Source of the DNA: Flavobacterium supellecticarium
Lineage (GTDB): Bacteria; Bacteroidota; Bacteroidia; Flavobacteriales; Flavobacteriaceae
Direction of reading: 5' to 3'
Length of the DNA: 64,000 nt
Assembly: GCF_004801375.1 (NCBI RefSeq)
Contig: NZ_SSNZ01000002.1
Span: 186,001 to 250,000, forward strand
Every line of letters starts with the position of its first letter. Within the stretch, counting starts at the first letter, position 1. Below the pieces are notes generated by a model, which saw only the letters and a program-made list of their open reading frames with translations, ran no database searches and was not told where the DNA came from. Below are positions 27,529-36,614 of this stretch, piece by piece. The position numbers and the translations under genes are program-made.

Positions 27529-27561
27529 TTGTAAAGGTACATCTTTAAAAAATTACCTTTG
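27529..27561 (+). promoter_or_regulatory. Candidate promoter of the ABC-F gene
   Basis: TTG (27529-27531), a 22-base spacer, then TACCTTTG (27554-27561), an exact match to the -7 element, 19 bases before the chosen ATG at 27581. This supports the downstream start. Confidence 0.5.
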
Positions 27562-27580
27562 TAACCTTTGTAACAAAATT

Positions 27581-29494
27581 ATGCTAAATATACACAATTT
27601 ATCGGTTTCTTTCGGGGGAACATACCTGTTTGAAGAGGTAACTTTCCGATTGGGAGCAGGGGATCGCGTTGGGCTTGTAGGAAAGAACGGGGCCGGAAAA
27701 TCGACCATGCTTAAAATCCTGTCACGGGAATTGGCTCCCGATTCAGGAAGTATAGCTACAGAAAAAGAAGTAAAACTTGGTTTTCTAAAACAGGATATCG
27801 ACTTTGTAAAAGGAAGAACCGTTCTGGAGGAAGCCTATCAGGCTTTTGAGGACATAAAAAACGCAGAGCTAAAGATGGAAGAAATCAACCATCAGTTAGT
27901 AACGCGTACCGATTATGAAAGTGAAAGCTATTCGGAATTGATCGAACAGTTAAGCGATGTAACACATCATTACGAAATATTAGGTGGTTATAACTATGTA
28001 GGGGATACCGAAAAAGTATTGCTGGGATTGGGGTTTAAACGGGAGGATTTTGATCAGCTCACGGATACCTTTTCCGGAGGATGGCGTATGCGTATCGAAT
28101 TGGCCAAACTATTATTGCAAACCAACGATGTATTGTTACTGGATGAGCCAACGAACCACCTCGATATCGAGAGTATCATCTGGTTGGAAAGCTTTTTGCG
28201 AAACTTCCCGGGTGTAGTCGTTATCGTTTCGCACGATAAGATGTTTTTGGATAATGTAACCAATCGGACCATTGAAATTTCATTAGGAAAAATATACGAC
28301 TTTAGTAAGCCTTATTCGGAATACCTGATACAACGTCAGGAAATCCGTGAAAAGCAGTTGGCTACGCAAAAAAATCAGGCTAAAAAGATTGAAGAAACGG
28401 AAAAACTAATCGAAAAATTCCGGGCCAAAGCCTCAAAAGCTTCGATGGCGCAATCGTTGATCAAAAAGCTGGATAAAGTGGAACGCATTGAAGTTGACGA
28501 AGATGATAACTCCGTAATGAGTATTTCGTTTCCGGTTTCGGTTACGCCGGGTCGGGTAGTGGTTGAAGCCGAACACGTGACCAAAAGCTATGATGAGAAA
28601 ACCATCTTAAAAGACATTTCGTTATTGGTCGAACGCGGGAGTAAAATCGCATTTGTTGGACAAAATGGTCAGGGAAAATCGACTTTTATTAAAGCGATTG
28701 TGAATGAATTCGAATACGAAGGAACCATCAAACTCGGACATAACGTACAATTGGGGTATTTTGCGCAAAATCAGGCTGAATATCTGGATGGTGAGAAAAC
28801 CCTTCTTGATACCATGATCGAAGCGGCAACCGATAGCAATCGGTCGAAAGTACGCGATATGTTGGGCGCCTTTTTATTCCGAGGTGATGATGTTGAGAAA
28901 AAAGTAAAAGTATTGTCTGGAGGTGAACGAAACCGATTAGCCCTTTGTAAGTTATTGTTACAACCGATTAACGTGTTGGTAATGGATGAGCCGACAAACC
29001 ACCTGGATATTAAGTCTAAAAACGTTTTAAAAGCCGCTTTACAGAAATTCGAAGGAACGTTATTGTTGGTGTCACACGACCGTGATTTCTTACAGGGAAT
29101 GGCGAATATCGTTTATGAATTCAAAGATCAAAAGATACGGGAATATCTGGGAGATATTAATTTCTTCCTGGAACAGCGTAATGTGCAAAACATGCGTGAA
29201 GTAGAGAAGAAAGATGTTGCCAAAGAAACAGTGGTACAGAAAGATAATAAAGCCCTTTCGTATGAGGAGCAAAAGAAACAAAAAGCCCTTCAGAACAAGC
29301 TGAGTAAAATTGAAAGTCAGGTTCAGGAACTGGAAAAGGAAATCCGAAAAGACGATAAAGCTTTGGCAGAACATTATGAAAAATTAATGCAGGATGCGTC
29401 TTTTTTTACAGCTTATGAAAAGAAGAAAAAAGAATTAGAACAGCTTTTGGAAGAATGGGAAAATGTTCAGGCGGAAATAGAAAGCAATAGCTAA
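27581..29494 (+). CDS. ABC-F family ATP-binding protein (Uup/EttA-like)
   Basis: 637 residues from the ATG at 27581 (MLNIHNLSVSFGG). The frame is open further upstream, but that part overlaps the divergent gene and precedes the promoter. Two ATPase domains lie in tandem: Walker A GLVGKNGAGKST and GQNGQGKST, signatures FSGGWRMR and LSGGERNR, and Walker B LLLDEPTNHLD and VMDEPTNHLD. There are no membrane segments. The arm-linker between the domains and a charged coiled-coil C-terminus (about 555-637) match Uup-like ABC-F proteins, which act on ribosomes or bind branched DNA rather than transport. Exact subfamily is uncertain. Confidence 0.93.
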   Translation: MLNIHNLSVSFGGTYLFEEVTFRLGAGDRVGLVGKNGAGKSTMLKILSRELAPDSGSIATEKEVKLGFLKQDIDFVKGRTVLEEAYQAFEDIKNAELKMEEINHQLVTRTDYESESYSELIEQLSDVTHHYEILGGYNYVGDTEKVLLGLGFKREDFDQLTDTFSGGWRMRIELAKLLLQTNDVLLLDEPTNHLDIESIIWLESFLRNFPGVVVIVSHDKMFLDNVTNRTIEISLGKIYDFSKPYSEYLIQRQEIREKQLATQKNQAKKIEETEKLIEKFRAKASKASMAQSLIKKLDKVERIEVDEDDNSVMSISFPVSVTPGRVVVEAEHVTKSYDEKTILKDISLLVERGSKIAFVGQNGQGKSTFIKAIVNEFEYEGTIKLGHNVQLGYFAQNQAEYLDGEKTLLDTMIEAATDSNRSKVRDMLGAFLFRGDDVEKKVKVLSGGERNRLALCKLLLQPINVLVMDEPTNHLDIKSKNVLKAALQKFEGTLLLVSHDRDFLQGMANIVYEFKDQKIREYLGDINFFLEQRNVQNMREVEKKDVAKETVVQKDNKALSYEEQKKQKALQNKLSKIESQVQELEKEIRKDDKALAEHYEKLMQDASFFTAYEKKKKELEQLLEEWENVQAEIESNS

Positions 29495-29500
29495 AAATAC

Positions 29501-29531
29501 AGAAAGAGTGGTTTAGAACCGCTCTTTTTTA
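29501..29531. terminator. Bidirectional terminator
   Basis: AAAGAGTGGTT pairs with AACCGCTCTTT (one wobble) between the convergent ABC-F and FemAB-like genes; T runs follow on the plus side. Confidence 0.75.
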
Positions 29532-30677
29532 TTTAAACGGATTGCGTTCCTGCCAAAGTATTTCCGGTTCCAGTGAACGGAATAGTTTTGAAATATAACG
29601 GTTGATAAAAGAATTTTCGTGTTGAATATAACCAAACATTTCCTCTGGTTTTGCACCTACGGAACTCTTGATTTCAAGAGCCGTACGGGCAAAAACAATT
29701 TTTGTAAAGCCTTTATTCACCGAATAGCCAATCATATCGTAAAGCATATTCAGATACAACATTTTGTCCCGTTGGTATTCGTCGTCATATCCCAGAAAAT
29801 ACGTGTCGATGGTTGAACCGTTTTGGATCAATGTATTAAAACCAATCAGTTTATTATCCAGAAAATAACCGTAAAATAAAAACCGGTCACCCAGTAATTT
29901 TTTGAGCTTAAAAAAATGATTTTCGGCCAGAAAAAAAGTATTAAAAGGCGCATTACGCGCTACATTCTGATACAAACAATTAATGGTGTCGGAATGTTTT
30001 TGGATTTCCTCCAGACTAAACTTTTGTTTAACAATGTCTGTTGCCTTTTTTCGCGCTCTTTTATATTGATCCCGGTATTTTTTAGTCAATGCCTCTACAT
30101 AATCCGTTTCGTAATTCCAGTTTTCCGGGATGTTAAAAAGCATATTGGGTTGAGTGGTGAACCGGTAAAATGAAGCGAATTCGGGAATTGCAAAAGAAAG
30201 GGTATCATATTCGGAAAAATCCTTAAAAACAGTCAAATGGATTTTTGTTTTTTGTTTTCGGAAGTGTTCCTTTAATGCTTCTGTAGCCTGTAGTAATAGC
30301 GTAATAGCCTGCGACGGTTTCATTTTTTCGTTTAAAACAAAAGCATTCTGACCGGTAAGCATATTATTTCCAATAAAAAGCACATGAGCGCTAAAGTTTC
30401 GGAATATAAAATTGCGGGCTGACGTTTTAAGACAACTATCTCTTTCGCCAAATGATTCGACTTTGTTTAAATCCAAAAACTGCGATAAGGCAATTCCGCA
30501 TAATTCGTCTTGTCTGAATAAACCGATATAATGGCAAACCATATTGGCTGGAGCCGATTTCTCCAGGACTTTAATATACGCTTTGCTCAGAAAAATATTG
30601 GCAACAGCGATATCATCCCAGTTTTTAGGGAGTTCGCCGGCAGTTGTGTAAATTTTATAGGTAAAGTCTGTTATCAC
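29529..30677 (-). CDS. FemAB/GNAT-fold acyltransferase-like protein
   Basis: 382 residues from a GTG start at 30677 (MITDFTYKIYTTAGELPKNW). An in-frame TTG at 30698 gives seven more residues, but it coincides with a -7-like TACATTTG box (30696-30703), so I prefer the internal start. The C-terminal half (LLGDRFLFYGYFLDNKLIGF, then GYDDEYQRDKMLYLNMLYDM) has the GNAT-type acceptor-fold pattern of FemAB-like / peptidoglycan biosynthesis proteins. No signal peptide is present. The substrate is unknown; an aminoacyl or acyl transfer is the family expectation. Confidence 0.7.
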   Translation of the reverse strand: MITDFTYKIYTTAGELPKNWDDIAVANIFLSKAYIKVLEKSAPANMVCHYIGLFRQDELCGIALSQFLDLNKVESFGERDSCLKTSARNFIFRNFSAHVLFIGNNMLTGQNAFVLNEKMKPSQAITLLLQATEALKEHFRKQKTKIHLTVFKDFSEYDTLSFAIPEFASFYRFTTQPNMLFNIPENWNYETDYVEALTKKYRDQYKRARKKATDIVKQKFSLEEIQKHSDTINCLYQNVARNAPFNTFFLAENHFFKLKKLLGDRFLFYGYFLDNKLIGFNTLIQNGSTIDTYFLGYDDEYQRDKMLYLNMLYDMIGYSVNKGFTKIVFARTALEIKSSVGAKPEEMFGYIQHENSFINRYISKLFRSLEPEILWQERNPFK

Positions 30678-30744
30678 AAAATAAGAATCGCTCCACAAAT
30701 GTAGAGCGATTAGTATATAAATAAGTGTTAAAAGATAAAATTTT

Positions 30745-31227
30745 CTATTTCATAGCACAAATTATTCCCCCCATAATCATACAGCTAACCACCCAGAAAC
30801 CACCGGCGATTAAAGTATATTTCCAGGATCTGCGTTCAAAAAGGGCGCCGGTCCCTACTACTGGTAAAGCAAAAAATAATCCTGAGAAAAAGCCGTGTAG
30901 CATTCCGTGTTTAAAAGTGCGGAAAGCCTCGCCATAATCGGCCATAAAAGCTTGGTACGACGGTTTTGCAACAGTAGGATCACCTCCAATCATTCCCAAT
31001 GCTCCGAATTGGTGAATAGTCAGCATCTGAAGAATAAAAGAAATAAAAAAGGCATAGACAATAGCCATTCCGAATATAACAGCCATATTGCCTGTTTTTA
31101 CCTGTTCTTCTGTTAAGTGTGCTTCTTTCATCCAGATAGTACCGAAAACTTTAGGATTATACCATATAAATCCAACTACAAGAGTGGATAATGCAGCTAA
31201 TAGTAGCGCTAAAAAGTTAATTTCCAT
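30745..31227 (-). CDS. DUF1761 family membrane protein
   Basis: 160 residues from the ATG at 31227 (MEINFLALLLAALSTLVVGF); an upstream extension to 31269 adds a low-quality N-terminus and was not used. Four membrane helices are evident, with the conserved IWYNPKVFGTIWMKE after helix 1 and LHGFFSGLFFALPVVGTGAL near helix 3. This matches DUF1761, of unknown function. It is followed by a small hairpin (30686-30711) before the FemAB-like gene. Confidence 0.88.
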   Translation of the reverse strand: MEINFLALLLAALSTLVVGFIWYNPKVFGTIWMKEAHLTEEQVKTGNMAVIFGMAIVYAFFISFILQMLTIHQFGALGMIGGDPTVAKPSYQAFMADYGEAFRTFKHGMLHGFFSGLFFALPVVGTGALFERRSWKYTLIAGGFWVVSCMIMGGIICAMK

Positions 31228-31688
31228 GATTTTTTGTTTTTTGTTGTATAAAAGTATGAAAATTAACACATTCTTTTTGAAGTTTTATTTTTAATGATTT
31301 TTTTGACTGAAAATAGAATAGTTTAATAGCTATTAAACATACAGGAGTATTACAAAATCAGTATACGCAAATCCACTCAAAAAGTAATAAATTAAATATT
31401 TAACATATTGATTTTTAGGTGTTTGTTATTTTTTTTGCTCTTGAGTATAGCTGCGTAGTTGAATTTTTTTTCGTTGTTTTTTTTTGCAGTTACTTTGCTC
31501 TGTTGATGATCTGGAAATCACGATGAATTATATAAGGTTAAAGATTTCGGAGTCAGAGCGTTTATTAAGAGAGTGGAACAAGTTGGAGCGTTAGTCCCTT
31601 CTATACTAAATCTGATTTTGTTACAACTTAATAAAGAGCAAAAGATGTTCTTTATTTATCAGGGGATTATTGTAGATTATTTAAAATT
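31228..31688. other. Intergenic, AT-rich, no gene recognised
   Basis: This stretch precedes the tandem array. It has long T runs (31420-31490) and a short open frame at 31523 encoding MNYIRLKISESERLLREWNK and three more residues, which may be a remnant. Nothing is supported as a gene. Confidence 0.4.
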
Positions 31689-32310
31689 AAAGTTTTTTAG
31701 GGTTAAGTTGTTAATGAAGTTCCCATGTGAATTCTTGAAATTGATTTGGGGAATCAGTTTTGAAGTAAGGGAGTCTCTTAACTATTTAAAATGTAAAAAT
31801 TGTTATCACCTGAAAAAAGTAAATAAGACAGTTTTTATAGATGAAAAACAGATGATTTGAAAATAAAGTTTTTTGGGGTTAAACAGTTGTTAATGAGGCA
31901 CCCGTTAGATTTTTAAAATTGATTGGGGGAGTCAGTTTTGAAGGAGGGTGCCTCTTAACTATTTAAAATGTAAAAATTGTTATCACCTAAAAAAGTAAAT
32001 AAACAATTTTTATAGATGAGAAACAGATGATTTGAAAATAAAGTTTTTTGGGGTTAAACAGTTGTTAATGAGGTACCCGTTTGATTTTAAAATTGATTAG
32101 GGGAGTCAGTTTTGAAGGAGGGTGCCTCTTAACTATTTAAAATGTAAGAATTGTTATCACCTAAAAAAGTAAATAAACAATTTTTATAGATGAGAAACAG
32201 ATAATTTGAAAATAAAGTTTTTTGGGGTTAAACAGTTGTTAATGAGGTGCTCTTTAGATTTTTAAAATTGATTGGGGAGTCAGTTTTAACGCGAGAGTAC
32301 CTCTTAACTA
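31689..32310. repeat. Tandem array of about 175-nt units with conserved stem-loops (3.6 copies)
   Basis: Units start at 31689, 31865, 32040 and 32214 (periods 176, 175, 174); the fourth is cut at about 32310. Each begins AAAGTTTTTT(A/G)GGGTTAA and holds two hairpins. Hairpin A has an outer stem GTTAAtGAGGCACCC / GGGTGCCTCTTAAC (31889-31903 with 31946-31959 in unit 2) around an inner stem AAAATTGA / TCAGTTTT with a G-rich loop. Hairpin B pairs AAAAATTGTT with AACAATTTTT (31972-31981 with 32002-32011). Changes between units keep pairing: outer-stem position 5 is C-G in unit 2, T-G in unit 3 and T-A in unit 4; position 8 changes from C-G to T-A. This points to selection on a structured RNA or cruciform DNA. 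No family is recognised, and the transcribed strand is unknown. Confidence 0.85.
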
Positions 32311-32887
32311 TCTTATCTTAAGATGATTTTTGCGAGGCAAAGATATATTCTTTTTTATATAATTTTAAAAAAAGATATTGTTTGTCGGTAATTGACAATA
32401 GAATGTCTCGAAATGGCTTTAGTGGTTGTTGTGTTGAAAGTTTTATTTCTTCTAATAAAATCAGCTGAATTTCATTGCATTTATTCGGTAATCTGATTGT
32501 TGGTTTCAAAAATAATACGACGTAGTTTCAAAATAATTGTTGGGGAAGAGTATGTTTTTTTAGGATAATAAGCGATGGCTGTCGATGCAATCATAATACT
32601 GTTTTAAAATGCAGGTTTGTTGCTATAAGTACTGCTTTTAATTTGGGTAAAGAACGCTTACGCATACCGTGAAAAAACATAATTTTTTTTCGTTACAATG
32701 AGACAGATATTTAACCGAATTACTGTTGTTTTCCAGAGCTCATCTTTCCGGAGTCGAAAATTGTGCTAAAAATTAATTTTTAGTTTTTGGAATTTTTTTA
32801 CATACTACGTACACCAGATAATCGTTTCTTTGTAATAACGTTACCCGTTTTTACAGGTACGAAGTAACTTTTTCACGACTGCTTTTT
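32311..32887. other. Intergenic, no gene recognised
   Basis: AT-rich sequence between the tandem array and the DUF1801 remnant. A 63-codon frame on the minus strand (32318-32509) has no recognisable features. Nothing else is supported. Confidence 0.4.
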
Positions 32888-33208
32888 TTAGTATTTTTTC
32901 TTGTTCTGTAAGCAACAATAATTTTGATATACATCAAAGGTAATTATGTGATCTTTTAGTACTCTTATAGGTCGATAATTTGTTTTTAAAAAGATAAATT
33001 TCAAATGGTTATGGAATAGAAGCCTAATGATATCGGTATAGGCAGTAAAATACACTGCATTTCCATGTGATTTAAAGTAGCCATAACTGATTACTTCTTC
33101 GGCTTTTGGTATAACATCTTTAGTCGTATTGTGAAAATGATTTGGAAGTAGCTGAATTTTCTATGGAAAATCCTTGATATAATGGCTAATTTCTTTCGAT
33201 GTTTTCAG
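32888..33208 (-). pseudogene. Decayed DUF1801-family gene
   Basis: Reading the minus strand from 33208 gives KTSKEISHYIKDFP, a stop (TAG), then KIQLLPNHFHNTTKDVIPKA, EEVISYGYFKSHGNAVYFTA and YTDIIRLL. This follows the DUF1801 pattern (YIxxFPxEIQxLL...KDVIPxAEEVISYGxPxFKxHGNxVYFAAY). The initiation codon is CTG in place of ATG, there is an in-frame stop near codon 15, and the C-terminal half no longer resembles the family, so it is probably frameshifted. DUF1801 proteins are small cytoplasmic proteins sometimes called iron-chaperone-like. This copy is dead. Confidence 0.75.
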
Positions 33209-33229
33209 AAACGGTAATTTTAGTTATAA

Positions 33230-33865
33230 TTATAAAAATTTATATTCGACAGCCATTTTAATGAGCTCTGCTACATTTTTAGCTCCGAATTTTTGAAGCA
33301 GATTGCGTCGGTGAGTTTCAACTGTTAGCGGACTTACGAAAAGTTCATCAGCAATTGTAACTGTAGTTTCGCCATTCGCAATTTTCTGTAAAATCTGTTT
33401 TTCTCTTTTTGTCAATGTTGGAATCGCTTTCCATTCGTTTTGGGATGGTTTCATTATGATTTCTTTCGCTTCTTTGCTAAAAGCCAGCTTCCCTTCCAAA
33501 GCTTCGGAAATACAGTTTAAAAGTTCGTTTGCATCCGCATTTTTTAGTACATAACCACCGGCACCGTTTTGAAGTAGTTGCATCATAATGCTTCGTTCCG
33601 CCTGATTACTCAAACCTAAAATAACCGTTTCTGGTGTTTTTTTCTTGATGATTTTACAAAGCTCAATCCCATGGTAGTCGGGGAGCATAATGTCAAGCAA
33701 TACAATATCCACCTCGTTGCTTTCGAGAAAATTTATAAAAGACTCCCCATTAGTAAAACTAAAAGCAGTAATGCGTAAATTACTCTTTAATAATGTTTTC
33801 AGGCCTTCAATAACAATTGGATGATCATCTACAATGGCCAGGATAATTTTTGAAGTATCAGACAT
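33230..33865 (-). CDS. NarL/FixJ-type response regulator
   Basis: 211 residues. The receiver domain has acidic pocket residues D13 and D14 (IVDDHPIV), phosphoacceptor D58 (VLLDIMLPD) and K108 (YVLKNA). A LuxR-type helix-turn-helix follows (LTKREKQILQKIANGETTVT, then SPLTVETHRRNLLQKFG). It binds DNA as a phosphorylated dimer. Its start overlaps the histidine kinase gene by 8 bases, so the two form a two-component pair translated together. Confidence 0.95.
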   Translation of the reverse strand: MSDTSKIILAIVDDHPIVIEGLKTLLKSNLRITAFSFTNGESFINFLESNEVDIVLLDIMLPDYHGIELCKIIKKKTPETVILGLSNQAERSIMMQLLQNGAGGYVLKNADANELLNCISEALEGKLAFSKEAKEIIMKPSQNEWKAIPTLTKREKQILQKIANGETTVTIADELFVSPLTVETHRRNLLQKFGAKNVAELIKMAVEYKFL

Positions 33866-35870
33866 ATAATTCGATGTTTATAGTGGTTCCCTCGTGAGGA
33901 GCCGAATGAATTTCAACAGTTCCATTTAGGTATTTAGCTCTGTTTTCAATATTGGTAATACCAATTCCTTTCTTCTGATTCAGAATATTTTTATCAAAAC
34001 CGTAACCATCGTCTTCAACAGTGATAAAAAAAGTTTTTCCATTCTGACTGCATTGTACCATAATATTTTGGGCATTTGCATGGCGGATGGCATTGGATAG
34101 AGCTTCCTGAATGATACGGTAGATGATCACCTGGGTAGAAATCTCCATTTCGGTATCCAAATTAAATGACTCATAACTAATGGAAATATTCTGGGATTCT
34201 AGGGATTCACACAGATCTTTCAGGGCTGTTTCGAGACCAAAGCGAAGTAATGTTTCCGGCATCATATTACGAGCTATACGACGTAATTCGGTAACAGCAT
34301 TGTCGAGTTGACCGATGATTTTATGAATTTCTACAGGATTGGGATTTTTATCACCATGGCTCATTTCACCGGATAATTTTATTTTTATTCCGGCCAGCAT
34401 TCCGCCTAAACCGTCATGAAGGTCGCGTGCTACCCTTCGACGTTCCCGTTCTTCGCCTTCCAGCATGGCTTCGGTTGTGGATAAAAGTTGTTGTTGGTGT
34501 AACTCTTTTAATTGTTGCTGGTGATTGATCTCTTTTTGTTCCGATAGTTTTTTCTGATTTCTATAGAAAGCAAAAGCGAGTAAGGCGATGGATAGAAAAA
34601 ATAATGTTGATGCGCCGAGCAAACTACTAAAAAGCCGATTGTTGCGAGCTGCCAAATCGGCTTCTTTTTTATCGGTTTCCAAAGCTGTAATTTTTTTCTG
34701 ATTTTCTGCGTTTTGAAATTGGACTTCCAGCTCATTGATTTTTTCTTTGAGCTTACTGTCGTTAATACTATCGCTCAGTTTACTGTATTGTGTCTGCCAT
34801 TGATAGGCTTCTTTCAGGTTACCCATTTTTTCATTAACGGAAGCCAATTGGGTATAAAACATTTTGCGGTTGTTTACCTCGGCGGACAGATTGCCTTCTT
34901 TTAAAAGTTTTACTAACAAATCCCGGGCCTTTTTATATTCTTCCAATTGCAGGTAGATATCATACTTTCTAAAAGTAAGCATTTGTAATAAAGTCGATTG
35001 ATTTAGACTTTTTGCCAGTATCATTCCTTTATCGATACTTTTGATAGCATTGTTAAAATAGCCTTTTGAAATAAGATACAACCCTTCGTTGTAATAGTAA
35101 TAGGGATACTGTGTCGATTCTTTATGCGGCTCCAGGATAACTTTAGCCTTGTCCAATAAGATTTTAGCGGTTTCACTATCACCTTTGTAAATGAAATTAC
35201 TTACCGCACCGAGGTAGGCGAGCATAAGTTCGGAGGATCCAGGTTTCTTTTTTTCGAGCAAATCGATAGCCTTTTTATTATAAGCTTCGGCTTTATCAAA
35301 TTGGGCGTTATACATAAAAAGGGTGCCCAATTGTGAGTAATAATGTGCCATTTTTTCGGATTTACCGGATTGTTGTGCAAGGGGGATTGATTTGTTTAAT
35401 AAAATATTAATTACGAATGGGTCTCCTTTTTTATTTCGTTGCAATATGCCATAGTTGTACCAGGCCGCTGCTGCTGCTTCATAACTGGCTGCTGTACGGA
35501 AGGCCATTAGTTTTTGAGTGGCTTTGTATAGGGATATTTGTGCCTTTTCCGGATGGATTGCCGATAGATGTTGGCCTTCATAAAAAAAATATAGCGCATT
35601 TAGATAGGGATTTTTAGCACTCAGTTGTTTGCCTTTGGTTAGGAACATCCGACTTTTTACAGTGTCTTTTGCCCGCCAGTAATCGGAAAGCAAAAAACTG
35701 GCATTGGCTTTACTACTATCGGCTGATCTGGAATAAACAATCTGACGAAGACTATCGGCATAGTTTTTTTCGTTAACGGGTAATAACTGTTGTGCAGTAA
35801 CGGAAAAGAGAAAACCGTGTAGTATTAAAAAAAGCCATAAAAGCTTGCGGAGGTATAAGGACCGTTGCAT
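33858..35870 (-). CDS. TPR-domain sensor histidine kinase (HisKA_3 type)
   Basis: 670 residues: a signal peptide or N-anchor (LLWLFLILHGFLFSVTAQQL), a periplasmic helical TPR region (about 40-385), one membrane helix (LFSSLLGASTLFFLSIALLA, about 412-435), a coiled coil, then the HisKA_3 dimerisation box with the phosphorylatable histidine (RRVARDLHDGLGGMLAG) and an HATPase domain (QEALSNAIRHA, DDGYGF, GIGITNIENRA). This is the usual Bacteroidota TPR-kinase design, in which the periplasmic TPR is thought to sense a ligand or a partner. The stimulus and regulon are unknown; the divergent lipoprotein at 36101 is one possible target. Confidence 0.93.
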   Translation of the reverse strand: MQRSLYLRKLLWLFLILHGFLFSVTAQQLLPVNEKNYADSLRQIVYSRSADSSKANASFLLSDYWRAKDTVKSRMFLTKGKQLSAKNPYLNALYFFYEGQHLSAIHPEKAQISLYKATQKLMAFRTAASYEAAAAAWYNYGILQRNKKGDPFVINILLNKSIPLAQQSGKSEKMAHYYSQLGTLFMYNAQFDKAEAYNKKAIDLLEKKKPGSSELMLAYLGAVSNFIYKGDSETAKILLDKAKVILEPHKESTQYPYYYYNEGLYLISKGYFNNAIKSIDKGMILAKSLNQSTLLQMLTFRKYDIYLQLEEYKKARDLLVKLLKEGNLSAEVNNRKMFYTQLASVNEKMGNLKEAYQWQTQYSKLSDSINDSKLKEKINELEVQFQNAENQKKITALETDKKEADLAARNNRLFSSLLGASTLFFLSIALLAFAFYRNQKKLSEQKEINHQQQLKELHQQQLLSTTEAMLEGEERERRRVARDLHDGLGGMLAGIKIKLSGEMSHGDKNPNPVEIHKIIGQLDNAVTELRRIARNMMPETLLRFGLETALKDLCESLESQNISISYESFNLDTEMEISTQVIIYRIIQEALSNAIRHANAQNIMVQCSQNGKTFFITVEDDGYGFDKNILNQKKGIGITNIENRAKYLNGTVEIHSAPHEGTTINIELYV

Positions 35871-36032
35871 GGGAGTGTATTGATTTTTGAGAAATAAACA
35901 AGAATTTTCTTTCTAAGAATATTATTTTAAAAACAAATTCTTTCAAAGATTGTAAAAACATCGCAAAAAGCCATGTGGATGTGATAAAATACTGGAAAAC
36001 CATTAGAAAAAAATACTCATTTCCTGTTATTG

Positions 36033-36060
36033 TTGCAGTTTTGGCGGGAATCTAACTTTG
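36033..36060 (+). promoter_or_regulatory. Candidate promoter of the 36101 lipoprotein gene
   Basis: TTG (36033-36035), 17 bases, then TAACTTTG (36053-36060), an exact -7 match, 40 bases before the ATG. This is the best consensus match in the window. Confidence 0.5.
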
Positions 36061-36100
36061 CTTCAGAAAAAGATTGTTAACCATTTAGACATTTTATATT

Positions 36101-36511
36101 ATGAGAAAGAAGATTTTAGCGACGTTAGTATTGACCATGGCCTTCGGATTAATTGCCACATCGTGTAGCAGCGATAGTGACGGGTCGGGAAATGGCAGTG
36201 GATCCGGAGGAACCAACAAAATGGTGCGTTATAAAGCAATAGCATCCGATAATGCTACTATTGATGTGATTGCCTATACCAATGCGCAAGGGGATATGAC
36301 GACCCATACGGATATAAATGCAACTACTTGGGAAAGCCCGGAAATTAACATGCCGGCATCGGTACAGGCGATTTCGTTTGGAGGATCGGCTACTGTAGCG
36401 ACACAAGGAGAAACAGGCACACTAAAAGTACAGATTATTATAAACGGCGAGGTGGTTAAAGAAAATATTTCAACCGGATCGGTTATGTCGGCATCGACAA
36501 CATTATATTAA
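36101..36511 (+). CDS. Small exported lipoprotein of unknown function
   Basis: 136 residues. The lipoprotein signal is MRKKILATLVLTMAFGLIATSC (Cys22), followed by a Ser/Gly linker and a beta-rich domain of about 95 residues (YKAIASDNATIDVIAYTNAQ, VQAISFGGSATVATQGETGT, LKVQIIINGEVVKENISTG). The layout resembles MmpS-like or other small immunoglobulin-fold lipoproteins, but the family is not certain. It is transcribed away from the histidine kinase gene from its own promoter and ends at a strong terminator. Confidence 0.8.
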   Translation: MRKKILATLVLTMAFGLIATSCSSDSDGSGNGSGSGGTNKMVRYKAIASDNATIDVIAYTNAQGDMTTHTDINATTWESPEINMPASVQAISFGGSATVATQGETGTLKVQIIINGEVVKENISTGSVMSASTTLY

Positions 36512-36551
36512 TATAAAAACAATACTACCCTCCGTTTGTTTTTTATCCGAT

Positions 36552-36585
36552 AAAAAAGCCGTTTTACTAAAAAGCGGCTTTTTCG
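36552..36585 (+). terminator. Terminator after the lipoprotein gene
   Basis: AAAAAGCCG pairs with CGGCTTTTT around a 13-base loop and ends in a T run, 40 bases after the stop. Confidence 0.85.
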
Positions 36586-36614
36586 TTTTGTGAGATGTAC
36601 CATTTAGAATATTA

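Noticed and set aside
31573..31860. 95-codon frame on the plus strand overlapping the first unit of the tandem array
   Set aside because: The same frame is broken in the next units, so the conserved signal is the RNA or DNA structure, not protein.
31689..32310. CRISPR array
   Set aside because: Units are about 175 nt, directly adjacent, without spacers, and no cas genes are nearby.
32318..32509. 63-codon frame on the minus strand after the array
   Set aside because: No motif, no start context and no neighbour that supports it; possible but unsupported.
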